Source: SAR116 cluster bacterium AG-313-A07
GTDB lineage: Bacteria; Pseudomonadota; Alphaproteobacteria; Thalassobaculales; Thalassobaculaceae
Length of the DNA: 64,000 nt
Assembly (NCBI GenBank): GCA_003284265.1
Contig: QBVV01000006.1
Coordinates: 1-64,000 of the forward strand
Reading direction: 5' to 3'
Below, one piece after another: positions 1-8,334 of the stretch; position 1 is the first letter of the stretch, and every line of letters starts with the position of its first letter. The notes below the pieces were generated by a model. The model had not been told where the DNA came from. It saw only the letters and a list, made by a program, of their open reading frames with translations, and did not search any database. Both the position numbers and the translations under genes were made by a program.

Positions 1-105
1 TGCAGATAGATGAATAATATCTCTTTCCGCTTGACCGTCTAATGTTAAAGACGAGCCCTTGTTACCAGACTTAGGAAACGACGCTATCCAAATAATTTCC
101 CCCAT
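1..105 (-). CDS. Sulfotransferase-like protein, N-terminal fragment (runs off the window)
   Basis: Only the first 35 codons are in the window. The ATG at 105 is preceded by an AAGGA motif at a normal distance. The protein opens with GEIIWIASFPKSGN, which matches the 5'-phosphosulfate-binding loop that opens PAPS-dependent sulfotransferases and is nearly the same as the head of the divergent gene at 375. Directly after that loop the sequence departs from the usual TW(L/F)R continuation and reads KGSSLTLDGQ. It may therefore be a distant subfamily or a damaged copy. The family call rests on the loop alone. Confidence 0.5.
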   Translation of the reverse strand, partial: MGEIIWIASFPKSGNKGSSLTLDGQAERDIIHLSA

Positions 106-374
106 ATTCAATCATTCCTTGCTCTTTTGGTTTGATACGAAAGTAAGCTTCTTTTTGTATATCTTGATTAGGCTGATGCAGAAATAAATATTTCAATGAA
201 AAACGCTATGTGAAATATTATTATTTTGGAAATTATAGCTGCAACATAAAACATCACAGTTCTCATGACACGATGAATTATAATTTATATAGATAAGCAG
301 GGGTTTCACTATAAACAGTGTCTTATTCAATCAGTTAACAAGTATAAGTGATATATTTTTATTGGAGATTAAAT

Positions 375-1220
375 TTGGGTGGTATTATTTGGTTAGCGTC
401 TTATCCAAAATCTGGAAACACATGGTTAAGAATTTTTATCGAGAATTTATTTCGAAATACTATAGAGCCAGCCAAAATCAACGACCTTGGTGTTGTTAAA
501 CACAATGACAACTCACCAGCCTTGTTCAGGAAAATAATAGGCCGTGATATCGATAACATTACGGATACTGAACTCCACCAATACCGAGGCAAAGTTCAAA
601 GCTATCTAGCAAATGGAAATGAATCTGTTTTTGTGAAAACGCACAGCGCTTTGCAATACTACGAAGGACTTCCTCTTATCCATTTGGAGCATACGGCAGG
701 CGCTGTTTACGTCCTCCGAAACCCGTTCGATATGGTAATCTCCTTCTCCGACCACTATAAAATAAGTCATGATGACGCGATTGAAGCCATAGCGGCACCA
801 TCACATCGCGTGAACACTTCAAAACAGGGAGTTTTCCAAATTCTTGCTGGCTGGTCTAACCATTATAGAACTTGGTTTGGTGTCGATAATTTCAATCCTC
901 TTTTGATGCGGTATGAAGATATGATCCATAACCCAATAAAAACGTTTGGCCGGTTTAATAAATTTCTTGGTTTACCTAAAAACCCCGAGCGTTTGAAGAG
1001 AGCAATAAAAAATAGTTCATTTTCCGAAGTATCTAGACAAGAAACTATGGTAGGTTTTTCTGAAAGGTCGCGTCCAGATCAAAAGTTTTTTCGCTCCGGA
1101 AAAGTTGGAGGATACAAATCAATACTATCTGAGGCCCAAATCGCTAAAATTATCAACGCTCACGACGAACTTCTCTTTGAAAAAGGCTATATCACAAAAA
1201 GCGGTAAGCCCAAGTTTTAA
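375..1220 (+). CDS. Sulfotransferase domain protein
   Basis: About 281 residues, the usual size for a cytosolic PAPS-dependent sulfotransferase, which moves a sulfuryl group from PAPS to a hydroxyl or amine acceptor. The 5'-phosphosulfate loop YPKSGNTW lies near residues 9-16, and a 3'-phosphate-binding segment (RNPFDMVIS) lies near residue 115. A late RSGKVGGYK segment fits the C-terminal PAPS-binding region. The frame is open from GTG 348, but I place the start at TTG 375: GGAG at 364-367 sits 7 bases before it, and the protein then begins directly at the conserved GGIIWLASYP strand. The acceptor cannot be predicted. A second gene with the same head starts divergently at 105, so the two share about 270 bases of upstream DNA. 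Confidence 0.85.
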   Translation: MGGIIWLASYPKSGNTWLRIFIENLFRNTIEPAKINDLGVVKHNDNSPALFRKIIGRDIDNITDTELHQYRGKVQSYLANGNESVFVKTHSALQYYEGLPLIHLEHTAGAVYVLRNPFDMVISFSDHYKISHDDAIEAIAAPSHRVNTSKQGVFQILAGWSNHYRTWFGVDNFNPLLMRYEDMIHNPIKTFGRFNKFLGLPKNPERLKRAIKNSSFSEVSRQETMVGFSERSRPDQKFFRSGKVGGYKSILSEAQIAKIINAHDELLFEKGYITKSGKPKF

Positions 1221-1284
1221 ATTAATGCCTTGTGCTACTAAAATTCAGGCCAACTCTAATTAGATTGTCATGGAATGAAATTAA

Positions 1285-1980
1285 ATGAATATCAATAAAG
1301 TCGGTTCACAAATTAACGTTGCAAACAACTTAGCGCTAATTAATAAAAAAATAGAAGCATCGCTGGAAGGCGCAAATCGTCAAAAACATGATGTTAACCT
1401 GATTGCTGTGAGTAAGGTTCAGCCTGTTGAAAAAATAGAGGCTGCATTGGTTGAAGGCCACAGGATATTTGGCGAAAACAGGATCCAAGAAGCTGCCTTT
1501 AAATGGCCTGCGCTTAAGATCAAATACCCTGACGCCAAATTACATCTGATTGGCCCCTTGCAGACGAATAAGGTTAAAGATGCGATAATGCTTTTTGATG
1601 TTATTGAAACCTTAGATAGGCTAAAGCTTGCTGAAGAAATAAAAAAACAATCTGTTAAAAAAGGCTCGGATATAACCTGTTATGTTCAGGTGAACACCGG
1701 AGAAGAACAACAGAAAGCTGGGGTATTTCCCGCTGAAGCAGAAGAATTTGTGCAGTATTGCCAGAAGACAGTGGGCTTAAATATAACGGGCCTTATGTGC
1801 ATCCCACCTGTAAGTGAGGAGCCCGCGCTGCATTTTAGTCTCTTAGGTGAAATAGCTGGAAGACTAAACCTCCCAATCCTTAGCATGGGAATGAGTGACG
1901 ATTTCGAAACAGCAATAGCTTTTGGCGCAACCCATGTACGGATAGGCTCGAGTATTTTTGGGAAAAGAGAAAGTATTTAA
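1285..1980 (+). CDS. YggS/PLPHP family pyridoxal phosphate homeostasis protein
   Basis: This 231-residue protein has the single TIM-barrel domain of the YggS/PROSC family, which binds pyridoxal 5'-phosphate without known catalysis and balances the free vitamin B6 pool. The PLP lysine is K44 in AVSKVQP. Other family marks are FGENRIQEA, LHLIGPLQTNK, QVNTGEEQQKAGV and the phosphate-binding end MGMSDDFETAI...VRIGSSIFG. The length is normal. In alphaproteobacteria this gene often adjoins L,D-transpeptidase or cell-division genes. Here it converges on an L,D-transpeptidase with only 14 bases between the stop codons. Confidence 0.93.
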   Translation: MNINKVGSQINVANNLALINKKIEASLEGANRQKHDVNLIAVSKVQPVEKIEAALVEGHRIFGENRIQEAAFKWPALKIKYPDAKLHLIGPLQTNKVKDAIMLFDVIETLDRLKLAEEIKKQSVKKGSDITCYVQVNTGEEQQKAGVFPAEAEEFVQYCQKTVGLNITGLMCIPPVSEEPALHFSLLGEIAGRLNLPILSMGMSDDFETAIAFGATHVRIGSSIFGKRESI

Positions 1981-1994
1981 TTCTATACTAATTT

Positions 1995-2516
1995 CTATTT
2001 TGAAGGCTTTATTTCTAACACCTCATTGAGGCCTACCATTCTGATTAAGTTAAGCAAATCATCTTTCCTCAAAGAAATGCAACCAGCTGTTGGTGATTCA
2101 TCTTTTGCCATTAAATGCATGAATATAGCACTACCACGACCTTTTATTGGAGGTTTATCATTATAGCCCAATTCGACAATAATATCATAAAGATCGTCGT
2201 TCCTCCACAGTTTCTCATGACTATATAGATACGGTAGTTCCACTAGTTTATTGTAGTTATCGTCGTCTTTTGGGTCATCGCACCAACCCATTTGTTTGGT
2301 AATCTTTGTTAATGGTAATTTAGTTAAAGGTGTATCTTGTTTATCTGCTCGATAAAAAACTCGTCTAAATGGCCAAGTTCCTATTGGGGTGCAGTTGTCC
2401 CCTTCTATTTTATCAAGGGTTAAACCATTTAATCCAATACAGCAGGCTGCACGGAGATTTTGGAATTGAAGAGTTGTTGAATTAATACTTTTTTCTTCAA
2501 TAAGTATGACAGCCAT
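1995..2516 (-). CDS. L,D-transpeptidase (YkuD) family protein
   Basis: 173 residues covering one YkuD-type catalytic domain, the fold that cross-links peptidoglycan stems through a cysteine. The catalytic site is read as His at about 134 and Cys at about 146 in HLMAKDESPTAGC, a spacing typical of the short alphaproteobacterial subfamily, followed by ISLRKDDLL. There is no clear signal peptide, lipobox or LysM domain, so export is not evident from the sequence. Candidate roles are peptidoglycan cross-linking or attachment of a small substrate. It lies 21 bases downstream of the gene at 2538-3299 and is probably co-transcribed with it. Confidence 0.85.
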   Translation of the reverse strand: MAVILIEEKSINSTTLQFQNLRAACCIGLNGLTLDKIEGDNCTPIGTWPFRRVFYRADKQDTPLTKLPLTKITKQMGWCDDPKDDDNYNKLVELPYLYSHEKLWRNDDLYDIIVELGYNDKPPIKGRGSAIFMHLMAKDESPTAGCISLRKDDLLNLIRMVGLNEVLEIKPSK

Positions 2517-2537
2517 AAAAAAACGCCGCTAAAAATA

Positions 2538-3299
2538 TTACTTGGTATTTTGTAGTCTATTATATTTGCCAAGTTTTTCCAGCATCCAATTCTCTATCTC
2601 CCTGTGATCAGTAATCACATGATTTGCCCTTTTTGTATTATTTTGCTTGAAATTTTCAGAGGTGTAAGTCTTTGAAGTGTTTTGTATTAATTTATCAAGA
2701 CCGAGACCTCGAACTTCTTGCGCTTCGTAGGCGTTTTGTGGGGATATTGGGAAGACTTTCCCCGAGTTGAAAATATTGTTTGGAGTCACAAATGTTTCTG
2801 TTTTTGACGTTAGAGGGAAAGTTTTTTGAGCGGCGGCATTCTTCAATGAATGGGTTGAATGATTAGTTTTCTTTTTTCCTAAAACTCCAAAGGTTTCATC
2901 TTTGGCTGTGTTGATTTTCTGTTGTTTCATTTGTTCATCGTTAGCTGCAAGAGCTGGCGCCTTTTTGGGCTCTTGCGTTTTGCTTTTTTCTGCTTCGATA
3001 ATATAGCGACCTAGTGCGGCTACTAATCCTAGCGGTCCACCATATAAAGCGCCACCAACAAACTTTGGCACATCGGAGATGCTGTCCCCTGATACATTTC
3101 TATAAATGGAGGATATCAAGGGGAGATGTTGGAGGGGATTGACCGCATCTACGATATCTAAAAAGGTTAGGTTGGTTTTGGCAACATGAGATAACTCCCG
3201 TTCTTCTTCATAGCTCATTGGATCTGCTTCGCCTTCAGGGGCGTTCTCATGTTTGTGCCAAATATTTTCAACAGCGTGTGGGGCAATAGAATCAAGCAT
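2538..3299 (-). CDS. Conserved alphaproteobacterial protein of unknown function
   Basis: 253 residues, with AAGAGGAG just upstream of the ATG at 3299. The N-terminal 110 residues hold the only ordered-looking part: a DIVDAVNPLQHLP motif, then IYR..SGD and a glycine-rich hydrophobic stretch (FVGGALYGGPLGLVAALGRYI). I remember similar NPLQH/GGALYGGP segments from hypothetical proteins of Rhodospirillales-like genomes. The remainder is polar, rich in Lys, Asn and Thr, and looks disordered. No enzyme motif is visible. It precedes an L,D-transpeptidase gene in the same direction, which weakly suggests an envelope role. Confidence 0.6.
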   Translation of the reverse strand: MLDSIAPHAVENIWHKHENAPEGEADPMSYEEERELSHVAKTNLTFLDIVDAVNPLQHLPLISSIYRNVSGDSISDVPKFVGGALYGGPLGLVAALGRYIIEAEKSKTQEPKKAPALAANDEQMKQQKINTAKDETFGVLGKKKTNHSTHSLKNAAAQKTFPLTSKTETFVTPNNIFNSGKVFPISPQNAYEAQEVRGLGLDKLIQNTSKTYTSENFKQNNTKRANHVITDHREIENWMLEKLGKYNRLQNTK

Positions 3300-3370
3300 T
3301 AGAAACTCCTCTTAATTGCAAACATGCAATCAGTGTACCAAAACTATAAAAATACAAGGGGTCCGTTAAA

Positions 3371-4564
3371 CTAAAACAAATGGCCCGTTTTTATTGCCTT
3401 TGTTTTTAGATAATCTTCATTATGAGGGTTTGATGGGAAAATGTGAGCCACACGTTCAACAACTTTTACTCCCTCATTAGCTAATTGGGTTAATTTATCG
3501 GGATTATTAGTTAATAGTTTTACGGATTTAATTCCTAGTTGCTTAAGTATTTCAGCCGCCGGTGCGTAGATGCGTTCATCCGCTTCAAATCCAATCTGCT
3601 TATTGGCATCTATAGTGTCCGCTCCGAGGTCCTGGATATTATAGGCTCTTAACTTGTTTATAAGACCAATATCTCTACCTTCTTGAGCCAGATAAACCAG
3701 AACACCTCCTCCAAATTCCTCGATCGCTTGAATGGCTCCACGTAGTTGGTCTCCACAGTCACAACGCAGACTGCCAAGGAGGTCTCCAGTCAGGCACTGG
3801 GAGTGTAGTCTCACAAGCACTGGTTTTGAAATATCTACATTTCCAATTGTGATAGCTATATGCTCATCCCCCCCATCAACTGGTCGGAAAGCAATTAGGG
3901 TTGCATTTTTTGCATCTACCAGCGGCACTTTAGCCGAAGTAGCTTTCACAAGCCGTTGTGCTCGAATCTTGGCAAATGTGTCTATGGACGCTGTTTCAAC
4001 TAGAAGTAATCCATTATCTTGTTTAAAATTGGACAATTGATTGATATCCGCGAGAGGAAGTCTGGAGAATACGGTACTTGGAAGCAGTCGAGCGTATTTT
4101 GTGAGTTGAATAGCTTTTTCGGCAATTCCTCCCCCCGATTCTGGAATGACAGTAAGCTTTTCTATTTCAAGTGTTTGGAAATCATTATTATCGGGACCCT
4201 CAAGGAAGGTGGGGTCCGATAACCGATGTATAAATGTTGGGACACCACTCTGAGGGAGACTAATGCTGAGTACATTGGATGACTGGTTAAAAATATTGAT
4301 CGCCGCAGCCCTATTCCGGGTAATTGCAAGGGTTGGTTGAGACCCTGTTATCTGGGCAATCATTTTAAGTCCCATTGAAGTGGTCATCTCGGCCGCCTGC
4401 ACTACTGCTGCTGTTTGATTTGGGGCGTCGCGAAGAATTACAAGTGCTCCTCTTCGAAGATCACCAATTGCTCTCTCGATAGATGTTTGAGCTGGAGACG
4501 ATTTTCCTGCAGGAGAATTTGTCATTTCAAGATCAGAAAACTTGTTTACCATACGCTCTATCAA
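3371..4564 (-). CDS. ribA: GTP cyclohydrolase II with degenerate RibB-like N-terminal domain
   Basis: Catalyses the first committed riboflavin step, from GTP to 2,5-diamino-6-ribosylamino-4(3H)-pyrimidinone 5'-phosphate with loss of formate. The C-terminal half is a standard GTP cyclohydrolase II: zinc ligands Cys257, Cys268 and Cys270 (CLTGDLLGSLRCDC), the EGRDIGL loop, and the LLTNNPDK segment near the end. The N-terminal ~190 residues have the position and rough size of a 3,4-dihydroxy-2-butanone-4-phosphate synthase domain, but I do not see the acidic catalytic motifs of RibB, so I read that part as non-catalytic. The frame starts at TTG 4564. An ATG at 4552 is an equally good start and gives 393 residues. 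Confidence 0.93.
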   Translation of the reverse strand: MIERMVNKFSDLEMTNSPAGKSSPAQTSIERAIGDLRRGALVILRDAPNQTAAVVQAAEMTTSMGLKMIAQITGSQPTLAITRNRAAAINIFNQSSNVLSISLPQSGVPTFIHRLSDPTFLEGPDNNDFQTLEIEKLTVIPESGGGIAEKAIQLTKYARLLPSTVFSRLPLADINQLSNFKQDNGLLLVETASIDTFAKIRAQRLVKATSAKVPLVDAKNATLIAFRPVDGGDEHIAITIGNVDISKPVLVRLHSQCLTGDLLGSLRCDCGDQLRGAIQAIEEFGGGVLVYLAQEGRDIGLINKLRAYNIQDLGADTIDANKQIGFEADERIYAPAAEILKQLGIKSVKLLTNNPDKLTQLANEGVKVVERVAHIFPSNPHNEDYLKTKAIKTGHLF

Positions 4565-4725
4565 TATTATTGGGGTGATCGGGTCAATACTTCTTATTCA
4601 GTTTGTGCGTTTTTATTTATAAAACGGATATAGGATTAGTTTTAAATAATCAAAATGATATTTATCACCTGGTAAGATCAAATAAAGAATTTTCTAATCC
4701 TTATCTTTGATTATTTCGACAGCGG

Positions 4726-5037
4726 ATGAATGATAAAACGATGATAATTGCCGAATACAAAGATCAGATTATTGCGCAGTCCGAAAACTCGATTGAGATC
4801 GAGAACAGTATTTATTTCCCTAGATCTGACGTTTTCATGTCTTTTTTGACACCAACAAGGACAGTGACGCGGTGCCCTTGGAAAGGCATGGCCACCTACT
4901 TTGATGTGAGGGTTTTGAGCAATGTTTGTAAAGATAGTGCATGGAGCTATCAAAATCCAAAATCAAAGGGACGGTTAATCCGATGTTATGTTGCTTTTTG
5001 GAAGGATATTGTCGTGCTCAAGGAGAGTGATGATTAA
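4726..5037 (+). CDS. DUF427 domain protein
   Basis: 103 residues that match the DUF427 pattern: a short beta-rich protein with CPWKGMATYFDV in the middle, AWSYQNPK about 25 residues later, and YVAFWKDIVV at the end. The family is widespread in bacteria and has no agreed function. The protein lacks a signal peptide and membrane segments. It stands alone, about 65 bases before the response regulator gene in the same direction, so co-transcription is possible. Confidence 0.85.
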   Translation: MNDKTMIIAEYKDQIIAQSENSIEIENSIYFPRSDVFMSFLTPTRTVTRCPWKGMATYFDVRVLSNVCKDSAWSYQNPKSKGRLIRCYVAFWKDIVVLKESDD

Positions 5038-5102
5038 TAGAAGTATTCACAGAAATAAATCTTTTTGGTGTATGTGTTGTTGAACAAAGTTGTAGGTGTT
5101 TC

Positions 5103-5789
5103 ATGAAAACTTTTTTACTCATTGGCGAGGATCGTTACTTTTATGAGGCCCTGAAGAAACAGATAGAGCTGAATGAAAGATTTTTGTTACAGTTTTCAGA
5201 TCCAAGCAAGGCAGCTAGCAGTTTTGCTCAAATAGAGGCTTGTTCACTATTATTTTTAGATATCCCGTCTTTAAATAATGAGGAGTTCATCGACTATGGG
5301 ATGTTAAAGAACAAGCTTAACGTTCCGTTGATGGCTTTTACAAAAAAAGGTTGTTATGTCAAATCTAGTTTTATTCAGCAATTTCTGCTCAATAAGACTA
5401 TTGTTAAGCCGTTTAAAATGTCTCGGTTAACATATGAAATTGATGGGTTGCTGACAGAACGCGGGGACAAACTCATGGCGCCCACGAGGATTGGTGAGTA
5501 TTTATTCCTAAAAGACGAAAGTTTACTTTTTGGTCCCGATGATAGCAAAAAGATAAGGCTAACCGAAAAAGAAACGGCAATCTTGATAAGACTATCTGCG
5601 GCTAATGGAGAGTCAGTTAGTCGAAATACATTATTAGAAGAAGTTTGGGGTTACAAGGCTGGAATAGATTCACACACTCTAGAGACCCACATATATAGAT
5701 TACGAAAGAAAATTGAAGAGCTTGGCTCCAATGGTTCGTTTTTAAAGACTTCAAGATACGGTTATAAGCTACTTTTTACTTCAAATTAA
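5103..5789 (+). CDS. OmpR/PhoB-type response regulator
   Basis: 228 residues. The receiver-like N-terminal domain keeps the key positions: acidic pair E9-D10, a probable phospho-acceptor D53 in LLFLDIPS, T80, and K102 in IVKPFK. The surrounding sequence is divergent. The C-terminal ~95 residues form a winged-helix DNA-binding domain (LTEKETAILIRLS...LLEEVWGYKAGIDSHTLETHIYRLRKKIE...TSRYGYKL). No histidine kinase gene lies nearby, so it is an orphan regulator here, fed by an unlinked kinase or acting without phosphorylation. Its targets are unknown. Confidence 0.85.
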   Translation: MKTFLLIGEDRYFYEALKKQIELNERFLLQFSDPSKAASSFAQIEACSLLFLDIPSLNNEEFIDYGMLKNKLNVPLMAFTKKGCYVKSSFIQQFLLNKTIVKPFKMSRLTYEIDGLLTERGDKLMAPTRIGEYLFLKDESLLFGPDDSKKIRLTEKETAILIRLSAANGESVSRNTLLEEVWGYKAGIDSHTLETHIYRLRKKIEELGSNGSFLKTSRYGYKLLFTSN

Positions 5790-5931
5790 TATGGGCGTAA
5801 TACATTGATTCTTAAATTATTGCTTGAACAAGTTGTTTAATGATCGCTGATTGTGCAATAAAGGATACTTTGGGAAATCTAATTCGCCAGATTAATTGGT
5901 AGATTTATTATGGGGAAGGGTAAATTGTAGC

Positions 5932-6765
5932 TTGGATACTGACTCTTCATTCTTTGTGAGATTCTGGGGTGTGCGAGGAAGCATTCCTTGTCCCGGCCCT
6001 GAATTTGTAAAATATGGCGGAAATACGCCTTGCGTCGAGATTCGCTGTAACGACCGAATTTTAATATTCGATGCTGGAACAGGGCTCAGGCCGCTGGGAA
6101 ATTTAATAAACAGCGAAGGTATTAAAGAGGCTGATATATTCTTCAGTCACGCCCACTTGGACCATATAGGGGGACTACCCTTTTTTGGCCCCGCTTTCAA
6201 TCCAAAAAATTCGTTTCGAATTTGGTCTGGAAAGCTAGAAAATGCGGAATCAATGAAAGATGTTTTTAATAATCTTATGATTGCACCCCTATTTCCCGTT
6301 CCTTTGGAAATCTTTAATGCACAATTGGAATTTAAGATGTTGAAATCGGGTCAAGCATTCACAATTTCTAACGATATAGAAATATCAACGGCAAATTTGA
6401 ACCATCCACAAGGAGCTCTGGGTTACCGTGTGAATTTTGATGGGAAATCAATATGTTATATTTCTGATACAGAACATAGGCCTGAGGGCATCGACAGAAA
6501 TATAGTGAATTTGATCCAGGGCGCAGATATTGTAATATATGATGCTACTTACACTGATGAAGAGTATCCAAATCATATTGGGTGGGGACACTCCACGTGG
6601 CGCGAAGGGATAAAGCTTTGTGACGCGGCTTCTGCGGATAAACTAGTGATATTTCATCATGACCCTAGCCATAATGACAACACTATGGACGAAATCGCTA
6701 CTTCAGTGGCAATAGAGCGTCCAGGGACTGTTGTGGCAAGAGAAGGTATGGTGTTGTCTCTTTGA
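5932..6765 (+). CDS. MBL-fold metallo-hydrolase
   Basis: A metallo-beta-lactamase-fold hydrolase with the metal-binding motif SHAHLDHIGG and downstream ligands in NHPQGALGY, SDTEH and FHHDPSH. The opening RFWGVRGSIPCPGP and GGNTPCVEI are typical of a bacterial subgroup often annotated as cyclic-nucleotide phosphodiesterase-like. The substrate is unproven. The frame is open from TTG 5896. TTG 5932 is preferred because GGGGAAGGG lies at 5912-5920, though the spacing is a little long. GTG 5956, just before RFWGVRG, is the third option. It precedes the methyltransferase gene by 32 bases. Confidence 0.82.
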   Translation: MDTDSSFFVRFWGVRGSIPCPGPEFVKYGGNTPCVEIRCNDRILIFDAGTGLRPLGNLINSEGIKEADIFFSHAHLDHIGGLPFFGPAFNPKNSFRIWSGKLENAESMKDVFNNLMIAPLFPVPLEIFNAQLEFKMLKSGQAFTISNDIEISTANLNHPQGALGYRVNFDGKSICYISDTEHRPEGIDRNIVNLIQGADIVIYDATYTDEEYPNHIGWGHSTWREGIKLCDAASADKLVIFHHDPSHNDNTMDEIATSVAIERPGTVVAREGMVLSL

Positions 6766-6797
6766 CGTTATTGTAACGAAATAGTCCAGATTCTCGC

Positions 6798-7637
6798 ATG
6801 AAATTACGAAAAATATTCTATGGTCTGTTAACAGTATTGAGTATTCGGAAGCTGGGGTACTTCATTCCTTACAGATATGCTGGCCAGGTGAGAGTCAAAA
6901 ATAGCACTAATCCCTGGTTGCTGGAATGGTTTTCTGGACTTTCAAATAGTGTATTTATTGAGACACTTAAGGCTGTTCAGCCATATATAGGTGACTTGAA
7001 AAAAATAACATTCAAAAATGTTAAATTTGAGGACCCACGATGGGGTCAGGATTGGTTCCCTGGTTTAGATGCTGTTATAGCTTATGGTCTTGTTCGGAAG
7101 GTTAGACCAGCCACCATTATTGAAATTGGATCTGGCCATTCGACCCGGTTCCTAATTCGGGCTATTAACGATGAAAAGATTAGTAGCAATGTAACTTGTA
7201 TAGACCCACAGCCGCGCGCTGCACTTCGCGGGTTAGATATAAATTTTATGAGGGTTCCACTGCAAAAAGCCGATCTGAAGTGCTTACCAGCACTTCAGAA
7301 AGGGGACATACTTTTTATTGATTCGAGTCATATTGGTGTCCCGGGTAGTGATGTTGATTTAATTGTGAGTAGGATTTTGCCAGCACTTCCAGCGGGCGTT
7401 TTTATTCATTTTCACGATATATTTTTACCTGACCCGTATCCGAAAAACTGGGAATGGCGAGAGTATAATGAACAAATAATTATTTCTGCCTTGTTGGCCG
7501 GAGAAAAATTTAATCCCATATTTTCAAGTTATTTTATTCGTAATTACGCCCCAGAATGTCTCCAAGAACTTGGTTTCGACTGGATTCAAATGCCGCCGGG
7601 TGCTATTGAGTCTAGCCTTTGGCTAGAAACGCGGTGA
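6798..7637 (+). CDS. Class I SAM-dependent methyltransferase
   Basis: 279 residues. Motif I (IIEIGSGHSTRFL, residues 107-119) and the acidic end of the second strand (VTCIDPQP) mark a Rossmann-like SAM-binding domain. The motif-IV region LFIDSSHIG and then FIHFHDIFLPDPYP resemble the Methyltransf_24 type, which in many bacteria acts on small molecules or sugars. An N-terminal ~80-residue segment precedes the domain and has no recognisable fold. The substrate is unknown. It is probably co-transcribed with the MBL-fold gene upstream. Confidence 0.8.
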   Translation: MKLRKIFYGLLTVLSIRKLGYFIPYRYAGQVRVKNSTNPWLLEWFSGLSNSVFIETLKAVQPYIGDLKKITFKNVKFEDPRWGQDWFPGLDAVIAYGLVRKVRPATIIEIGSGHSTRFLIRAINDEKISSNVTCIDPQPRAALRGLDINFMRVPLQKADLKCLPALQKGDILFIDSSHIGVPGSDVDLIVSRILPALPAGVFIHFHDIFLPDPYPKNWEWREYNEQIIISALLAGEKFNPIFSSYFIRNYAPECLQELGFDWIQMPPGAIESSLWLETR

Positions 7638-7658
7638 CTAAACAACGGATCATGATTT

Positions 7659-7733
7659 TGGCTGGGGCGGCAGGAGTCGAACCTGCGGTCGCGGGATCAA
7701 AACCCGCTGCCTTAACCACTTGGCCACGCCCCA
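7659..7733 (-). tRNA. tRNA-Gln (UUG)
   Basis: A full cloverleaf on the minus strand. The 7-bp acceptor stem TGGGGCG/CGCCCCA has the U1-A72 pair and G73 typical of bacterial tRNA-Gln. The anticodon stem GCGGG/CCCGC encloses the loop TTTTGAT, giving anticodon TTG (reads CAA). The T arm contains GGTTCGACTCC and the 3' CCA is encoded (7659-7661). Confidence 0.97.
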
Positions 7734-7780
7734 TTTTGTAACAATGATATATCTTTAAACTAACTATAATTCAATATGTG

Positions 7781-7810
7781 CATCAAGATTATCTATTAAC
7801 ATTCTTGATG
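7781..7810. repeat. Inverted repeat upstream of the PodJ-head gene
   Basis: Perfect 8-bp arms, CATCAAGA (7781-7788) and TCTTGATG (7803-7810), separated by 14 A/T-rich bases. It lies about 35 bases before the start at 7845. There is no T-run after it in either direction, so an operator or a structured leader is more likely than a terminator. Confidence 0.5.
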
Positions 7811-7844
7811 TAATTCGCCTATACTGTTGTTAGGAGATAAATCA

Positions 7845-8252
7845 ATGGCCAAAACAGTCAATACTGAAAACTTTCCGTGGAGCATTAAAGGGATTTCTAT
7901 TGAAGCTCGAAAACTGGCTAAAGAAGGAGCGGCGAAAGAAGGCCTCACGATTGGGCAATGGTTAAAAAAAATAATAAATGAAGATCATGATGAAACTGCC
8001 ATCTCGGCAAATAAATCATTGGAGAATGCTAAATCTGAAATTGCCGCTGCAAAAACGCTAAAATCTGATTTATCGCAACCCCCACCAATGAAAACACACG
8101 ATGAAACCATGGTTCTTGAAATTATTGATCAAATTGAAAAAAGATACCTTGAACTCACGACGCCTATACAGTCTATCTTAAGCCAATTATCATTGCGGAT
8201 GGATTTAGTAGAGTCCAAGATTAAGAAAGACACGCTAACCGATGATCTGTAG
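7845..8252 (+). CDS. Small protein with PodJ-type N-terminal head
   Basis: 135 residues from ATG 7845, which has AGGAG (7831-7835) upstream. Residues 8-45 (FPWSIKGISIEARKLAK...GLTIGQWLKKII) match the head found at the start of PodJ/SEL1 polar localisation proteins, the same head that opens the next gene. The rest is a helical, charged segment (about residues 55-130) that may form a coiled coil. It has no membrane segment, SEL1 repeat or peptidoglycan-binding domain. It reads as a stand-alone head plus helix, and may pair with its larger neighbour. The function is inferred only from the shared head. Confidence 0.65.
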   Translation: MAKTVNTENFPWSIKGISIEARKLAKEGAAKEGLTIGQWLKKIINEDHDETAISANKSLENAKSEIAAAKTLKSDLSQPPPMKTHDETMVLEIIDQIEKRYLELTTPIQSILSQLSLRMDLVESKIKKDTLTDDL

Positions 8253-8334
8253 CGACAACATCTTCTTTACTTAACAATTTACCTTTCGTCGGTTTATAAT
8301 ATCACAGTACCGGTTGAGTTTATTGGAAGAAGGT

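Noticed and set aside
1-60. Frameshift as explanation for the odd sequence after PKSGN in the left sulfotransferase
   Set aside because: Neither alternative frame gives the expected TWLR continuation, so a simple one-base indel does not explain it.
4711-4953. Minus-strand open frame opposite the DUF427 gene
   Set aside because: The plus-strand frame matches a known family; the reverse frame has no recognisable pattern.
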